Origin: Chamaea fasciata
Lineage: Eukaryota; Chordata; Aves; Passeriformes; Sylviidae
Length of the DNA: 64,000 bases
NCBI GenBank assembly: GCA_029207755.1
Contig: JARCOQ010000005.1
Coordinates: forward strand, 49,751,563 to 49,815,562
Direction of reading: 5' to 3'
Part shown: positions 62,818 through 64,000 of the stretch, piece by piece
Numbering within the stretch: position 1 is the first letter of the stretch
Layout: each line of letters begins with the position of its first letter
Made by a program: the position numbers and the translations under genes
Notes under the pieces: model-generated
What the model saw: the letters and a program-made list of their open reading frames with translations, nothing else
Database searches by the model: none
What the model was told of the DNA's origin: nothing

Positions 62818-64000
62818 GCTGAAAGTCAGAAGATGGCTTTAACATCCCTTTTCTTCACGGGCTTAACGGTCATTTTCTTGGACAACACCTCATCTAAGCT
62901 TTAAGGCCTTAGCAGAAGTTTTACCATCTTTCCCATTCACTTTCTATACAATTTCTCTTAGTGGGCAATGAAGGAAATCAGTCCTATTTCATATCTGCCA
63001 ATCATAGAATCACCTCTTTCTTCTAGAGAAAGAAAACCAAACCAAAACCAAACCGAACCAAAAAACCCCAACAAAACAACAACAACAAACCACAGAAGAA
63101 AGCAGACCAAAAAACCAAACCAACAGGTTTCTGAAACTTGCTTTGAAAGAGAAAAGCTGGATTCCAAGACTAACTGTGAAGCATCCTCCTTTGACTAGAA
63201 ATGGGATTTCCCACCCCAGGACACAGCAGTGCCCAGGGTAGCCCCCAAACCCTGCAGAACCCAGCTCTGCTGAGGTGGGGAGCAGCTTTGGTCTCTTCTT
63301 CCAGGCAGCCTGGAGCAAGCACAAACAGCAGCAGACAAAGCTCACCCAAGCCCCTGGCTTCATGAGCTCCTAGGCAGAGCAACAGCAGTCATGAATATTT
63401 AATCCAAATATACTCTGTTGATTTATCAACGAGTCTTTTTGGCATGACTTGAAACCTACACAATTAAATATAGTAGAGAGGATGTAGAAAGGAGTGAAAT
63501 TTCAGGTCCAGAATACCTTCCTTCGGTTTTGCTAGGGCTACGCAAGAAAACAGCCGCAGGAAGATAGAAGATGATCTATTAAATCAAGACCAACTTTTTT
63601 GGTGAACATCTTGTACACAAGAAGAGAGTTTTAACGGGGATGCCTGCTCCTTGCAAAGCACCTACATTTTATTTTAGACAAGAAGGAATACGGAGGAGAT
63701 ACAGTCACATTCTACTTTTACTGCAGCTGAATGAGCAGCGGTCTCAGTGTTCACTGAAGAATGAGAATTGGCATTGGTTTGAAACACTCAATGAAGATGT
63801 CAATGGCATTTGCTTTTCTAAAGAACTTCTTCTGCCCGTGTAAGATTTTTCTTTAAAGTGCATTTTAGGAAAAAGAAGAGTAATAATAATAATTAAAAAA
63901 ACAAAAATCAGTAAGACCCCAAAATCCACGAGAAGTATTTTTGGAGCTGCCATCAACAATCCATAGCCTTAAGTCCAGCCACAGAACAGAAGCAGCTCCA
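62818..64000 (+). repeat. Array unit 21, partial (window edge)
   Basis: First 1183 bp of a further copy, cut by the end of the window within the unique middle segment. States: 52G, CAATTT, 238G, 291C, 430A, 529C, 694G, 791A. It lacks the private changes of units 19-20. Confidence 0.97.

Larger units (their letters stand above)
1..64000. repeat. Macrosatellite array, ~3.14-kb unit, 20.4 copies
   Basis: The whole window is a direct head-to-tail array; every segment recurs at spacings of 3125-3155 bp with no inversion, foreign insertion or flank. Recurrent variable sites (unit-1 offsets) used in the unit entries: 9 T/G, 52 G/A, 93 C/T, 132+137 (CAATTT or AAATTC context), 238 G/A, 291 C/A, 430+442 A/G, 529 T/C, 694 G/C, 791 G/A, 1752 T/C, 1795 A/C, T-run 1820-1826 (7 or 8), 1859 T/C, 1928+1930 C/T, poly(A) from 2091, T-run 2164-2172 (9 or 8), A-insertion near 2495, 2556 C/T, 2630 A/T, 2976 G/C, 3005 C/A and 3127 T/C. 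Each unit length was reconciled by hand with its visible indels. An avian origin is inferred from low-complexity style and base composition. The sequence family itself is not recognised. Confidence 0.98.

Noticed and set aside
1..64000. CRISPR array or bacterial repeat system
   Set aside because: The repeat unit is kilobases long without short repeat/spacer structure, and the splice-like, CpG and poly(A) features indicate a vertebrate genome.
1..64000. tRNA, rRNA, histone or other conserved multicopy gene as the basis of the tandem repeat
   Set aside because: I found no conserved tRNA/rRNA motifs and no recognisable protein family in either strand of the unit.

Overview
The window is one uninterrupted head-to-tail tandem array (a macrosatellite). 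It holds 20 complete copies of a ~3.14-kb unit (3125-3155 bp) plus the first 1183 bp of a 21st. Unit starts, placed at an arbitrary phase set by the window edge, are 1, 3136, 6268, 9403, 12537, 15662, 18796, 21929, 25060, 28214, 31349, 34480, 37635, 40787, 43937, 47073, 50225, 53371, 56522, 59665 and 62818. No single-copy flank is present, so the array runs off both ends. By eye the units are about 99% identical. All unit-length differences can be accounted for by visible changes in homopolymer runs and a few 1-2 base indels; the largest is a poly(A) tract of 26-55 bases.

The organism is a eukaryote, most probably a bird. The low-complexity AAACC/AAC-type stretch, the 'TCATAGAATCA' phrase before it, intron-like splice signals, CpG depletion outside one island and long poly(A) all fit an avian genome; this is inference and the species is not identified. 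There is no bacterial gene organisation. I recognise no protein-coding gene, tRNA, rRNA, CRISPR array or intact transposon. The open frames are short, many begin at non-ATG codons, and the longer ones change length between units through 1-base indels.

Unit layout, in unit-1 coordinates. 1-214: unique sequence with a YY1-like AAGATGGC (13-20) and, in seven units, a TATAAAA box near 128-134. 215-305: A/C-rich low-complexity block. 306-820: unique sequence with a pyrimidine-tract/AG acceptor-like site at 470-487 and a short palindrome at 600-613. 823-1026: 67-codon ATG frame. 1060-1090: (TAA)n/A-rich run. 1100-1830: unique, ending in a strong acceptor-like site. 1831-1994: candidate noncoding exon ending in a perfect 10-bp hairpin and a GTAACA donor. 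2091-2126: poly(A). 2164-2172: T9. 2224-2250: second hairpin. 2521-2885: CpG island-like block with clustered bZIP-type sites and an RFX-like site at its edge. 2886-3135: purine-rich tail.

The most plausible reading is a macrosatellite in which every unit carries its own CpG-rich promoter-like element that could drive a spliced noncoding RNA into the following unit. It would be comparable in architecture, not in sequence, to mammalian DXZ4/D4Z4 or the chicken Z-linked MHM array. The array has internal structure: units 1-2 resemble units 3-4, units 7-9 resemble 10-12, and units 14-16 resemble 17-19, with marker haplotypes reshuffled as expected for unequal exchange and gene conversion. Several recurrent variants in the unit body are CpG transitions, while I saw no CpG loss in the island in any of the 20 copies. 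That suggests the island is unmethylated in the germline.
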